Shown: positions 1 to 8,169 of the stretch, piece by piece
Position numbering within the stretch: the first letter of the stretch is position 1
Layout of the letters: each line of letters opens with the position of its first letter
Assembly (NCBI GenBank): GCA_938028725.1
Contig: CALIMH010000012.1
Location: forward strand, 1-64,000
Direction: 5' to 3'
Source of the DNA: an uncultured Anaerolineae bacterium
GTDB taxonomy: Bacteria; Chloroflexota; Anaerolineae; J036; Brachytrichaceae
DNA length: 64,000 bases
Made by a program: the position numbers and the translations under genes
The notes under the pieces: model-generated
The model's input: only the letters and a program-made list of their open reading frames with translations
Databases searched by the model: none
Told to the model about the DNA's origin: nothing

Positions 1-456
1 CGGGTTTTCGCACTGCATGCACGGGCGCGGGATGAACCGCCGCGTCACGTTGGGATATTCGCCGATCTCTTCCTCGATCACCGGCCGATACACCACCCCG
101 GGCGGCAGCTTGTTCTCGGCCACGCAGGCAATCGTGCAGGCGTGGCAGCCTACGCACTTGCGCAGGTCAATCACCATCACCCAGCGGCGCTCGGAGGGTT
201 GCTTCTTCAGCGCGCGGGCGAGATCGGCCTGCATGCGGATGAGCACATCGGCGGTTTCGTCGGCTTCGGTCACCGTCTGCGGAACCAGCGATGCGCCCTC
301 GGCCAGCGCCTCCGCGACCTGCTCCGGCGCCGCTTCCAGTGCATCTAGCACTTGCAGCGCTGTGACCGCGCCGGCCGCACCCGCAAGAGCGCGCAAAAAG
401 TTGCGACGCCCCAAATCGGCGGATGCCTTCTGGTGTTTTTGCAGCACCTGCTTCAT
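1..456 (-). CDS. Tat-exported 4Fe-4S electron-transfer subunit of a molybdopterin oxidoreductase (partial)
   Basis: The first 152 residues are visible; the gene runs off the left edge. A twin-arginine signal ([14 protein letters not shown], Arg17-Arg18) is followed by an Ala/Glu-rich stretch and a ferredoxin-type cluster motif [11 protein letters not shown] at residues 101-111. A second cluster begins (CMQCENP) at the edge. This architecture is that of the NrfC/PsrB/TtrB/ArrB family, which passes electrons between a quinol oxidase or membrane anchor and a catalytic molybdenum subunit outside the membrane. The ATG at 456 was chosen because it places the RR motif at the expected depth. The gene is divergent from an arsenic-type operon, so an arsenate reductase subunit is possible, but the substrate cannot be told from this subunit. 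Confidence 0.8.
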   Translation of the reverse strand, partial: MKQVLQKHQKASADLGRRNFLRALAGAAGAVTALQVLDALEAAPEQVAEALAEGASLVPQTVTEADETADVLIRMQADLARALKKQPSERRWVMVIDLRKCVGCHACTIACVAENKLPPGVVYRPVIEEEIGEYPNVTRRFIPRPCMQCENP

Positions 457-578
457 AGTTCAGGGTCCTCGCACGTAAGAATCGCACAGTGACATGCGTG
501 CTGCTAGTGTACGGTTCAGGTGTGCAAAGCAACATCAACTGGCCAGTGAGTGCCATACTAGCCGTACGGTCAGCTGCG

Positions 579-600
579 TATTCAAATTTTTGAATATAAT
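579..600 (+). promoter_or_regulatory. ArsR-type operator overlapping the -10 box of the arsR operon
   Basis: TATTCAAA-TT-TTTGAATA (579-596) is a perfect 8-bp inverted repeat with a 2-nt spacer, in the size and AT-rich style of ArsR/SmtB operators. A TATAAT hexamer lies at 595-600 and overlaps its right arm, so a bound repressor would block RNA polymerase. No good -35 is visible. Transcription would begin near 607, only about six nucleotides before the GTG at 613. Confidence 0.75.
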
Positions 601-612
601 CCGGACCTGCAG

Positions 613-1014
613 GTGACAGGTCACAAACACTTAGCAGCCTTCTTCAAGGCCCTCGCGCACCCAGAGCGCCTGAGTATCCTGGCGCTGCTGAGCGATGGGG
701 AGTGTTGTGTGTGCGAGATGGCCGCCCGCTTAGGGCAGCGGCAGGCATATGTGTCCCAGCAGTTGGCTGTGCTTCGGCATGCCGGTCTGGTGACGTGTCG
801 GCGAGCAAGAGGGCAGATCATCTATCGGCTGGCCGATCGTCGCATCCTAGGCCTCGTCGCCGACGCGCAAGTCATCGCTGGCTCTGTTCAGGAAGCAGGC
901 AACCTAACGGTTTGCTGCGTTGAATCGGCAAATCCACCGGGAGAAAAGGAGGAAGAACGAGATGCTAAATGTCAAAGTGCTTGGCTCGGGATGCGCCAAC
1001 TGCAAACGGCTTGA
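613..1014 (+). CDS. arsR: ArsR-family metalloid-responsive repressor
   Basis: A winged-helix ArsR/SmtB repressor of about 133 residues. The metal-binding helix carries ECCVCEM (Cys31, Cys32, Cys34), matching the ELCVC arsenite site of classical ArsR. Another Cys pair (Cys101-Cys102) lies after the wing, as in some ArsR proteins that use a C-terminal site. The DNA-recognition helix region reads QAYVSQQLAVLRHAGL. The start is a GTG with no Shine-Dalgarno sequence, immediately downstream of the operator and -10, which suggests near-leaderless translation. The 3' end overlaps the next gene by 53 nt, so the last 17 or so residues are encoded by DNA shared with the thioredoxin-like gene. Likely autoregulated and released by As(III) or a related thiophilic metal. 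Confidence 0.88.
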   Translation: MTGHKHLAAFFKALAHPERLSILALLSDGECCVCEMAARLGQRQAYVSQQLAVLRHAGLVTCRRARGQIIYRLADRRILGLVADAQVIAGSVQEAGNLTVCCVESANPPGEKEEERDAKCQSAWLGMRQLQTA

Positions 1015-1204
1015 ACAGGCCGTGCAGCGAGTCGCCGGCGCGATCGGAGTCGCGGTAGAGGTCGAAAAGGTCACGGACTACGCGGAGATCATGAAGTGGG
1101 ACGTGCTGCAGACGCCTGGATTGGTGGTCAACGGCAAACTCGTGGCCGCCGGTCGCATCCCGCCCGATGAGGAGATCGCCCGCTTGCTAAAGACCGCAGC
1201 GTGA
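962..1204 (+). CDS. Small thioredoxin-like redox-active disulfide protein
   Basis: An 80-residue thioredoxin-fold protein of the redox-active disulfide protein 2 type. The active site is GSGCANCKRLE near residues 8-18 (CxxC), followed by the cis-Pro segment LQTPGLVVNGKLV and a C-terminal helix. The start at 962 is supported by a strong AAGGAGG at 946-952; a longer in-frame start at 920 would lack this. It lies inside the end of arsR and is followed 34 nt later by the permease. Such small thioredoxins often accompany ArsP/DUF318 permeases in metalloid resistance operons, where they may reduce the metalloid or the permease cysteines; the exact partner is inferred. Confidence 0.85.
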   Translation: MLNVKVLGSGCANCKRLEQAVQRVAGAIGVAVEVEKVTDYAEIMKWDVLQTPGLVVNGKLVAAGRIPPDEEIARLLKTAA

Positions 1205-1238
1205 CGCTGCGCAGGGCGTTCACTGAAGAGAGACGGCC

Positions 1239-2309
1239 ATGAATCCCCTACCCACTTCTTCCCTTCGTCCGACGCATCGGACGGAGACCCGCGCATTTGC
1301 GCTCGTTGCGCTGTCGGCCATCGCCTGGGTCGTTGCCTACAGCGCGATCCTGCCGCTGGCGGAATGGCTGACCTACGACGTGATCCGGCTGTCGCGCGGC
1401 TCGCACCTGGGCGAGTCGGTCGCCTTCTTCCTGTACGACGTGCCGAAGATCCTGTTGCTGCTCAGCGGCATGATTTTCGTCATCACGGTGATCCAATCGT
1501 TCTTCAGCCCCGAGCGCACGCGCGCCGTGCTCAGCGGCAAGCGCGAGGGCGTGGGAAATGTGTTGGCAGCCGCCTTGGGGGTGCTGACGCCGTTTTGCTC
1601 GTGCAGCGCTGTGCCGCTGTTCATCGGCTTCGTCAAGGCCGGGATTCCCCTGGGGGTCACTTTCTCCTTCCTGACTGCTGCGCCGCTGGTGAATGAAGTG
1701 GCGCTGGTGATGTTGTTTGGCACGTTCGGCTGGCAAGTCGCGGCGCTCTACGCCTTCACCGGCGTGACGATCGCGGTCATCAGCGGCGTCGTGATCGGCA
1801 AGACGCGCCCGGAGCGCTTTGTCGAGCCGTTCGTGTTCCAGGTCGGCGCATCCGGCGCACAAACGGTTCAGTCGCCTGAGGCGCAGCTTACTTGGTCGGA
1901 ACGCTTCGCTACGGCCTGGCAGACCACCCGCGACATCGTCGGCAAAGTGTGGCCGTTCATCGTCGTCGGCATCGGCATCGGCGCCGGGATTCATGGCTTT
2001 GTGCCGCAGGACGCGCTCGCTGGCATCCTAGGGCGGGAGGCGTGGTGGTCGGTGCCGGCCGGTGTGTTGCTGGGCGTGCCGCTCTACTCGAATGCTGCCG
2101 GCATCGTGCCCGTCGCTCAGGCGCTGGTCAGCAAGGGCGCGGCTTTGGGCGCTGTGCTGGCGTTCATGATGGCCGTCGTCGGGCTGAGTCTGCCGGAGAT
2201 GATCATCCTGCGCCGTGTGCTCAAGCCGCGCTTGTTGGCCACGTTCGTCGTCGTGGTGGCAACTGGCATCATCTTCACTGGTTACTTGTTCAACTGGGTG
2301 CTGCGATAA
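1239..2309 (+). CDS. arsP: ArsP/DUF318-family permease
   Basis: A 356-residue polytopic membrane protein of the PF03773 permease family, with about eight to ten hydrophobic segments in two halves. The hallmark TPFCSCSAVPLFIGF falls near residues 117-131 (Cys120, Cys122), and the second half has the matching GVLLGVPLYSNAAGIVP segment. Members with this paired-cysteine motif include ArsP, which exports trivalent organoarsenicals; others are of unknown substrate (YraQ group). It is the last gene of the arsR operon, which supports metalloid efflux. The ATG at 1239 follows GAGAGACGGCC. A stable hairpin lies about 50 nt beyond its stop codon. Confidence 0.85.
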   Translation: MNPLPTSSLRPTHRTETRAFALVALSAIAWVVAYSAILPLAEWLTYDVIRLSRGSHLGESVAFFLYDVPKILLLLSGMIFVITVIQSFFSPERTRAVLSGKREGVGNVLAAALGVLTPFCSCSAVPLFIGFVKAGIPLGVTFSFLTAAPLVNEVALVMLFGTFGWQVAALYAFTGVTIAVISGVVIGKTRPERFVEPFVFQVGASGAQTVQSPEAQLTWSERFATAWQTTRDIVGKVWPFIVVGIGIGAGIHGFVPQDALAGILGREAWWSVPAGVLLGVPLYSNAAGIVPVAQALVSKGAALGAVLAFMMAVVGLSLPEMIILRRVLKPRLLATFVVVVATGIIFTGYLFNWVLR

Positions 2310-2358
2310 GACGCGAGGCGCATCCGCAGGCGCAGCCCGCGCCTTCACACATCAATGC

Positions 2359-2390
2359 GATGCAGCGCCGGGGCTTCCCGACGCTGCATC
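2359..2390. terminator. Hairpin after arsP, possible terminator
   Basis: GATGCAGCG (2359-2367) pairs with CGCTGCATC (2382-2390) around a 14-nt loop. There is no T-run on either side, so it may be factor-assisted or an RNA 3'-end stabiliser. It is placed where it could serve arsP on the plus strand and the gene remnant on the minus strand, whose stop codon it abuts. Confidence 0.5.
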
Positions 2391-2523
2391 ACTTCAGGAT
2401 GTAGTCGGCGCCTTTCTTCTCACCCGCCCGCATCAGCGCGCCCTTGTCCACCCGGTCGGCCGAGTCAATGCGCAGCATTTCAGGGGTGACATTCGGGCAG
2501 AGCATCCAAAAGTCGTGCTGCCA
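2389..2523 (-). pseudogene. Possible 3' remnant of a minus-strand gene
   Basis: The frame reads about 44 residues of protein-like sequence, ending in RAGEKKGADYILK and a TGA that abuts a hairpin. Composition is balanced and unlike the Arg/Ser/Cys-rich shadow frames of this GC-rich genome. Upstream codons (2524-2607) look non-coding and no ribosome-binding site is present. I do not recognise the family. It may be the surviving C-terminus of a deleted gene, or a chance frame. Confidence 0.3.
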
Positions 2524-2709
2524 GGTGATGCGACGGTTGCATCTGTGCGATAGGGTGCTGCGCTGGAGTGAGGACACACCGACGAACCGCAGACACACGC
2601 GGCACAAGGGTCATGAACAAAGCAATCGGCCGATTACAATTGTTACACTCTGGTTGTTTGGCGTACGTGAGGCGTCGCAAGGCCCAATCAGCAGGAGATC
2701 ACAGCAGTC

Positions 2710-4830
2710 ATGTCTGAAGTCTTGAGCGAAACCGATCTGGGACTCGATCAGGTTGACCTTTCTCGTGAGAAGCTGCTGGAGATGCTGTATCAAATGCATC
2801 TGATCCGCGCCTTCGAGGAGGCAGCAGAGCAGCAGTATTTCGCTGGCAAAGTGCATGGCACGATGCATCTTTACATTGGCGAGGAGGCAGCGGCAGTAGG
2901 CTGCATCAGTGCCCTTCAACCGCACGACCAAATCACCAGCACGCACCGTGGGCACGGCCATGCCATTGCCAAGGGACAAGACCCGCGCGAGATGATGGCC
3001 GAGCTGCTCGCCAAGCGCACTGGCGTGTGTCGCGGCTTTGGCGGCAGCATGCACATGGCGGATGTGAAGCTGGGCAACCTCGGCGCCAATGGCATTGTTG
3101 CCGGCGGCATGGGCAGCGCAGTCGGCGCAGCGCTGAGCGCCAAGCTGCTGGGGACGGGGCGAGTGGTGATGTGCTTTTTCGGCGATGGAGCTGCGAACAA
3201 CGGCAACTTTCACGAGACGTTGAACATGGCTGCCATCTGGAAGCTGCCGGTCGTGTTTGTCTGCGAGAACAATCAGTATGCAATGAGCATGCCGTTCGGC
3301 AAGGCGTCGCTGGTGCCGGTCTTCGAGCGTGCCAGTGCCTATGGCATCCCCGGCGTGCGTGTGGACGGCATGAATGTGCTGGATGTGTATCGCGCCGCCC
3401 GCCAGGCGGTGGACCGCGCGCGAGCCGGCCAAGGTCCCACGCTGTTGGAGGTGCTGACCTACCGCTACAAAGGGCACTCGCGCAGCGACAAGCAAGTGTA
3501 TCGCACCAAGGAGGAAGTCAAAGAGTGGCAGGCGCGCGATGCGATCTACCGCCTGGAACAACAGCTCCTGGCGGCGGAGCTGCTCGACGCAGACGAGGCT
3601 GCGGCAATCCAGGCGCGTGCGCGGCGCGTGATTGAGGAGGCGGTTGCCTTCGCCGACGCCTCACCGGAGCCAGACGTGAGCGAGCTGCTCGACGAGGTGT
3701 ACTACGAGGATGCGCACAATCGCACCGACCGCGCCCTGCGCGGCATCATGCTTGGACAACCCACGCCTGTCGGCCAACGACCGCTGCCCCCCTGGTTCAC
3801 CCGCACCTTCGCGCACCACGCCGGCGAAGAGCCGCCCCCCGGCAGCCGTGAGCTGACCGGCAGCGAGGCGCTGCGCGAGGCCATGGCCCAGGCGATGGAG
3901 GCTGATCCCAGGGTCATTCTGATCGGCGAGGACATCGGCAAATATGGTGGCGCTTTCGGTGTGACGCTGGGGTTATACGACCGCTTCGGGCCAGAGCGCG
4001 TGCGCGATACCCCCATCAGCGAAAACGCCATTGCCGGCGTTGCCTTCGGCGCTGGAATGACGGGCCTACTGCCCATCGCTGAGTTCCAGTTCCAGGATTT
4101 TGTCACGCTGGCAATGGAGCAGATCGTCTTACAGGCCGCCAAGGTGCGCTACATGTTTGGCGGTCGCACCATTTGCAGCATGGTGGTCCGTTTGCCTGCT
4201 GGCAGCGGCACTGGCGCAGCGGCCCAGCATAGCGAGAGCTTAGAGTCCTGGTTCGTCAACGTCCCCGGCTTGAAAGTGGTGATGCCCAGCACGCCCTACG
4301 ACATGAAGGGCTTGTTGCTGGCAGCGATGGCCGACCAAAACCCGATCATCTTCGTTGAGCCGAAGCTGCTATACAAGGCTAAAGGACCGGTGCCAGAGCT
4401 GCCCTACATCGTGCCGATCGGCAAAGCGGCTGTTCGGCGCGAGGGCCGGCATGTCACCATTGTCGCAGCCGGCATCACGGCGCCGCGCTCGCTGGAAGCA
4501 GCGGACCTGCTGGCGCGCGAAGGTATCGAATGCGAGGTGATAGACCTGCGCACGCTCAAGCCTTACGACCTGCCCACCATCGTGGCCTCCGTGAAGAAGA
4601 CTGGCCGCTTGCTGGTGGCGCACGAGGCACCCTTGCTGGGTGGCTATGGCGCGGAGATCGTCGCGGCAGTGGCGCAGAGCGAAGCGTTCGGCTACCTGGA
4701 GGCGCCGATCTTGCGGCTGGGCGGTGCAGACGTGCCCATCCCATACAACCGCACCCTGGAGCGCGCTGCCACACCTCAGACGGAAGACATCGCCGAGGCT
4801 GCGCGCAAGCTAGCACGGTTGCAGGTGTGA
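2710..4830 (+). CDS. Fused alpha/beta E1 component of a pyruvate (or acetoin-type) dehydrogenase complex
   Basis: A 706-residue thiamine diphosphate enzyme joining both E1 subunits in one chain. Residues about 20-340 are the alpha part, with the ThDP motif opening in [15 protein letters not shown] and closing in CENNQ, and the phosphorylation-loop-like RYKGHSRSD. Residues about 375-706 are the beta part ([38 protein letters not shown]). Separate genes are usual; fusions are known in several phyla. The enzyme decarboxylates a 2-oxo acid and reductively acylates the lipoyl group of E2, which is encoded 29 nt downstream. The alpha part resembles both PdhA and AcoA, so pyruvate is the likely but unproven substrate. 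No E3 gene is in the window. Confidence 0.9.
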   Translation: MSEVLSETDLGLDQVDLSREKLLEMLYQMHLIRAFEEAAEQQYFAGKVHGTMHLYIGEEAAAVGCISALQPHDQITSTHRGHGHAIAKGQDPREMMAELLAKRTGVCRGFGGSMHMADVKLGNLGANGIVAGGMGSAVGAALSAKLLGTGRVVMCFFGDGAANNGNFHETLNMAAIWKLPVVFVCENNQYAMSMPFGKASLVPVFERASAYGIPGVRVDGMNVLDVYRAARQAVDRARAGQGPTLLEVLTYRYKGHSRSDKQVYRTKEEVKEWQARDAIYRLEQQLLAAELLDADEAAAIQARARRVIEEAVAFADASPEPDVSELLDEVYYEDAHNRTDRALRGIMLGQPTPVGQRPLPPWFTRTFAHHAGEEPPPGSRELTGSEALREAMAQAMEADPRVILIGEDIGKYGGAFGVTLGLYDRFGPERVRDTPISENAIAGVAFGAGMTGLLPIAEFQFQDFVTLAMEQIVLQAAKVRYMFGGRTICSMVVRLPAGSGTGAAAQHSESLESWFVNVPGLKVVMPSTPYDMKGLLLAAMADQNPIIFVEPKLLYKAKGPVPELPYIVPIGKAAVRREGRHVTIVAAGITAPRSLEAADLLAREGIECEVIDLRTLKPYDLPTIVASVKKTGRLLVAHEAPLLGGYGAEIVAAVAQSEAFGYLEAPILRLGGADVPIPYNRTLERAATPQTEDIAEAARKLARLQV

Positions 4831-4859
4831 GCCGCTAGCAGAACCCCACGACAGTGCCT

Positions 4860-6239
4860 ATGACAACGATTCCCGTCATCATGCCCAAGTTTGAGATGGC
4901 CCAGGAGAGTGGCACCATCGCGCGCTGGCTAAAGCAAGTGGGCGATGCGGTGAGGAAGGGTGAGGCCATCCTCGAAGTCGAGACTGACAAGCTGACGATG
5001 GAGGTTGAGTCGCCTGCAGATGGCGTGTTGAGCGCGATCTTGGCTGAAGCCGGCGCGGTGGTGCCCATCGGCCAGCCCATCGCTTACCTTGCGCCGCCAG
5101 GCATGGCGTCGGCCCAACCAACGCCGCAGGCCGAAGTGTCCGTGACGGATGCCGGCGCTGCACCGACACCACGCGCCACCCCGATCGCGGAAAAGATCGC
5201 GGCTGAGCATGGCGTAGACCTGCGCCAAGTGAAAGGCACAGGCCGAGGCGGTCAGATCACCCGCCAGGACGTGGAAGCCTATCTGGCTGCCCGCGCCCCA
5301 GGGCAAGCCCCAGCGGTTGCCGCCGGCGCGCCTCCTGCGAAGCTGAGCGCTGCCCCGGCAGCCCGACGCCTGGCGCGTGAGTTGAACGTGCCATTGAGCG
5401 AGGTGGGCGGCAGCGGGCCGCAAGGCCGCATTCAGTCCAGCGACGTGGAGCGCGCTGCTGCCGCGCGCCGCGAAAGTGGCCTGAGCACGACGCCCGCCGC
5501 TGTTGCGCCAACGGCGGCTGCGCAGCCACCTGCGCCGCCAGGTCTCCCAGCCGTGCGCCGGCGCGTGCCGCTGAGCGGGATGCGCCGCATCATCGCCCAG
5601 CGCATGAGCCAAAGCACGCGTGAAGCGCCTCAGTTCAACATCAGCGTGGATGTGAACATGGCGCGCGCGCTGGCGTTGGTGGAAGATTGGCGCGCTGTTG
5701 CTGACCCTGCTCAGCCGAAGGTGACGCTCACCGCGCTGCTCGTGCGCGCCTGTGCGTGGGCGCTGGCGCGCAACCCCGCCTTAAACGCAGGCTTCGAGGA
5801 CAACGCCATCGTCGAGTGGCAAGACGTCAACATCGGCGTCGCCGTCGCAGTAGAGGAGGGGCTGCTGGTGCCGGTGATCCAACGCGCCGACGCGCTGAGC
5901 CTGGCGGAAATCGCTGCGCGCCTCAACGACCTGACGACGCGCGCGCGCAGCAATCGCTTGCAGCCGGCTGATTTGCAAGGCGGCACGTTCACACTCTCCA
6001 ACCTCGGCATGTTTGCGGTGGATCGTTTCACGGCGATTGTCAATCCGCCCCAAGCCGCAATCTTGGCTGTGGGGCGCGCCGCCAAGCGGCTGGTAGTGAA
6101 CGAGCGCGACGAGCCGCAGGTGATGCCCGTCGCCACCCTCACTGTGAGCGCAGACCATCGCGTGGTGGATGGCGCGCAGGTGGGCCGCTTCTTGAGCGAC
6201 CTCCAACTGGCTTTGGAGCGCCCCGGCTTGCTGCTCTGA
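4860..6239 (+). CDS. Dihydrolipoyl acyltransferase (E2) with two subunit-binding domains
   Basis: A 459-residue E2. One N-terminal lipoyl domain carries the lipoylated lysine in VETDKLTMEVES (Lys44). Two peripheral subunit-binding domains follow: one around residues 100-140 (ATPIAEKIAAEHGVDL, then GTGRGGQITRQDV) and a second around 160-200 (AAPAARRLARELNVPL, then GSGPQGRIQSSDV). After an Ala/Pro linker comes the catalytic acyltransferase domain, ending in the active-site motif SADHRVVDGA. Tandem binding domains are unusual for a single-lipoyl E2 and could let one chain hold E1 and E3 at once. The ATG at 4860 is preferred, although a GTG two codons upstream is in frame. It is co-transcribed with the fused E1. 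Confidence 0.9.
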   Translation: MTTIPVIMPKFEMAQESGTIARWLKQVGDAVRKGEAILEVETDKLTMEVESPADGVLSAILAEAGAVVPIGQPIAYLAPPGMASAQPTPQAEVSVTDAGAAPTPRATPIAEKIAAEHGVDLRQVKGTGRGGQITRQDVEAYLAARAPGQAPAVAAGAPPAKLSAAPAARRLARELNVPLSEVGGSGPQGRIQSSDVERAAAARRESGLSTTPAAVAPTAAAQPPAPPGLPAVRRRVPLSGMRRIIAQRMSQSTREAPQFNISVDVNMARALALVEDWRAVADPAQPKVTLTALLVRACAWALARNPALNAGFEDNAIVEWQDVNIGVAVAVEEGLLVPVIQRADALSLAEIAARLNDLTTRARSNRLQPADLQGGTFTLSNLGMFAVDRFTAIVNPPQAAILAVGRAAKRLVVNERDEPQVMPVATLTVSADHRVVDGAQVGRFLSDLQLALERPGLLL

Positions 6240-6287
6240 GCCAAGCGCGAGCCACCATCCCCCGCGCCTCTCAGACACGGCCGCTGA

Positions 6288-6302
6288 ACCCCCACCGGGG
6301 GT
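6288..6302 (+). terminator. Short hairpin after the E2 gene
   Basis: ACCCCC-ACC-GGGGGT forms a 6-bp GC stem with a 3-nt loop about 50 nt after the E2 stop. No T-run follows, so it is only a weak terminator candidate. Confidence 0.35.
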
Positions 6303-6352
6303 ATAGTGAGCCCCGCAGTGTCTCCACGATGGCCTGCTGAAAAGGCGTCGGC

Positions 6353-7561
6353 ATGACTTCTGGCCTGCTCGAAACGGACTACGCCCTTCGGGTGAGTGAG
6401 CTGTTGGTATGGGCGATGGTTGCGCTAGCTGCCGTGGGTATCGGCTTCATCATCCGCGATTGGCGCATCGCTCAGCAGCTTCCCAACTTGCCGGAGCAGC
6501 CGGCGGCTGTCGCTGATCGCGTGGTGGTGATCATCCCGGCCCGCAACGAGGAGGCCAACATCGCGCGCTGCTTGGAGGGCGCGTTGTGTCAAACACACGA
6601 CAACTACGAGGTCATTGTGGTAGACGATCAGTCCACCGACGCCACCCCTCGCGTAGTGCGGGCCTACCAACTGCGCCACATTGACCGGTTGCGGTTGGTG
6701 CCGGGGCGCCCGCTCTCAGCCGGTTGGGTGGGGAAGTGCAACGCCTGCTGGCATGGCGCTGCTCAAACGGATGGCCGAGAGGACTGGCTGCTCTTCCTCG
6801 ATGCAGATACTGCCCCCCAATCTGATCTCATCCGCAGCATGGTGGCGCTCGCCCGTGCCCGCTCGCTCGACGTGCTGAGCGTGATGCCGCTGAACCTGTT
6901 GCCCACTTGGCCGGAAAGGTTGATCTTGCCGGTGTTTTACCAGTTCGCCTTCACCGCTTTCCCCCTGCAGTTGATGTTGAGCGAGGCTTCCCCGCCGCGC
7001 AGCGTGTTGGCAAATGGCCAGTGTTTGCTCGTCCGCCGTGAGGCTTACTGGGCAATCGGAGGCCATGAAGCGGTGAAGGACAAGGTGTTGGAGGACATCG
7101 AGCTGGCCCAGGCGCTGCGTCGTGCGGGCTTTCGGGTGGGCATCGCGTTAGGCTTCAGCCATATCCGCGTGCGCATGTATCGCAGCATGGCGGAGATCGC
7201 CCAAGGGCTGGGTAAGCACGCTGTGGCCGGCCGCAAAGCCAGCGGCCTGCGCGCTTTTTGGGCGGTGGCGCGCCTATCGCTGACGCTCCTCATGCCCATG
7301 CTGCTGGTGTTGGCGAGCGTTGCACTGAACGCTGCCGGCCCCTCGCCGGCAAGGGGAGTTGCTGGGTTGGCAGCGCTCGCGGCGTTGGGCGCGCAATGGG
7401 CGTTTTGGGCGCAGCGCTACCGCACCTGGTACGGGCTGCCGCGGCGGATAGCACCGCTGGCGCCGATCGGCTGGTTGCTCTACCTGTGGATTGTTGTGCG
7501 TAGCACTGCGGAGGTTTGGATGCGTCGCGGTGTGCGCTGGAAAGAGCGCGTCTACGGTTGA
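6353..7561 (+). CDS. Membrane-associated family 2 glycosyltransferase (HpnB/CrtQ-like)
   Basis: A 402-residue glycosyltransferase with one N-terminal membrane helix (residues about 17-36), a GT-A catalytic domain and three or more C-terminal membrane segments. Visible GT2 motifs are VVIIPARNEEANIARCLEG, VVDDQSTDAT, the metal-binding LFLDADT and VLEDIELAQALRRAGF with the ED pair. The segment PGRPLSAGWVGKCNACWHGA is typical of the hopanoid HpnB and carotenoid CrtQ glycosyltransferases, so a lipid or carotenoid acceptor is likely. It stands alone between the dehydrogenase genes and the convergent F420 operon, so context gives no acceptor. The ATG at 6353 starts before the membrane helix. Confidence 0.78.
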   Translation: MTSGLLETDYALRVSELLVWAMVALAAVGIGFIIRDWRIAQQLPNLPEQPAAVADRVVVIIPARNEEANIARCLEGALCQTHDNYEVIVVDDQSTDATPRVVRAYQLRHIDRLRLVPGRPLSAGWVGKCNACWHGAAQTDGREDWLLFLDADTAPQSDLIRSMVALARARSLDVLSVMPLNLLPTWPERLILPVFYQFAFTAFPLQLMLSEASPPRSVLANGQCLLVRREAYWAIGGHEAVKDKVLEDIELAQALRRAGFRVGIALGFSHIRVRMYRSMAEIAQGLGKHAVAGRKASGLRAFWAVARLSLTLLMPMLLVLASVALNAAGPSPARGVAGLAALAALGAQWAFWAQRYRTWYGLPRRIAPLAPIGWLLYLWIVVRSTAEVWMRRGVRWKERVYG

Positions 7562-7578
7562 CTTCTCTGAAGGGTGAT

Positions 7579-8169
7579 TCAGCCCAACCAGAGGGTCACC
7601 TCGGTGAGCAGTTTGCGCGGCCGTTCGCGTCCAGTCTCTGCCGGATGGCCGAGCGTGATCAGCGCCTGAGGCTCCCAATCTGCTGGCAGCTTGAGCGCTG
7701 TGCGCACGGTCTCTGGGCAAAATAGTGGAGCGCACATCCAGCTTGCCCCCAGGCCGAGCTCTGTGGCACGGAGCAGCAGGTTTTGCACGGCGGCTGCGAC
7801 TGCCTGGCCGGCCATCCAGCGCTCACAGGCGTTGCGGCGTGCGTCGGGGTAAGTGTCCATGTCACGCATGGTGAGGCAAGCGAGGATGCACACGGGTGCG
7901 CCGGTGATGCGCTCGCGCGAGCGCGTCACCTCGCGCGCGATGTGCGCTGCCGGCAAGCCATCGCGCTGCAAGTCCTGGCGAAGCTGCTCGCCCATGGCAT
8001 GAGCCAGCACCTCACGAGCTTGGCCGCGCAACACGGCGAATCGCCAGGGCTGTCGGTTGTGGGGAGAGGGAGCGCGCAGGGCAGCCGTTAAGACGTCCCA
8101 CACCAGCGCGTCGGGCACATCCTCGGCGGTGTAGCGCCGGATGGAGCGGCGTTGGAAGATGGCACTCAT
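7579..8169 (-). CDS. FMN-dependent nitroreductase-family protein, FbiB C-terminal-domain type
   Basis: A 196-residue nitroreductase-fold flavoprotein. It begins FQRRSIRRYTAEDV and has APSPHNRQPWRFAVL near residue 35, the FMN-contacting pattern of the family, and LGLGASWMCAPLF in the C-terminal half. Its ATG overlaps the cofE stop codon (ATGA at 8166-8169). The domain order cofE then nitroreductase equals the two halves of actinobacterial FbiB, in which the C-terminal domain reduces dehydro-F420-0 with FMNH2. I infer the same role here as a stand-alone enzyme. A generic nitroreductase remains possible, but the coupling to cofE argues for F420 synthesis. Confidence 0.85.
   Translation of the reverse strand: MSAIFQRRSIRRYTAEDVPDALVWDVLTAALRAPSPHNRQPWRFAVLRGQAREVLAHAMGEQLRQDLQRDGLPAAHIAREVTRSRERITGAPVCILACLTMRDMDTYPDARRNACERWMAGQAVAAAVQNLLLRATELGLGASWMCAPLFCPETVRTALKLPADWEPQALITLGHPAETGRERPRKLLTEVTLWLG

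Larger units (their letters stand above)
2310..2709. other. Gene-poor spacer between arsP and the E1 gene
   Basis: This 400-nt stretch holds no convincing complete gene. It contains a hairpin just after arsP, a minus-strand gene tail (listed separately) and, just upstream of the E1 gene, the 12-nt palindrome AATCGGCCGATT (2624-2635) followed by the shorter palindrome ACAATTGT (2637-2644). These may be regulator sites for the dehydrogenase promoter. No -35/-10 pair stands out. Confidence 0.5.

Noticed and set aside
17-478. A 153-residue plus-strand frame at the left edge
   Set aside because: It is the Ser/Arg/Cys-rich shadow of the minus-strand Fe-S protein, which has a Tat motif and real cluster ligands.
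1248-1994. Long minus-strand frame opposite arsP
   Set aside because: Composition is rich in Arg, His, Asp and Gln typical of antisense frames in GC-rich genes, with no family features.
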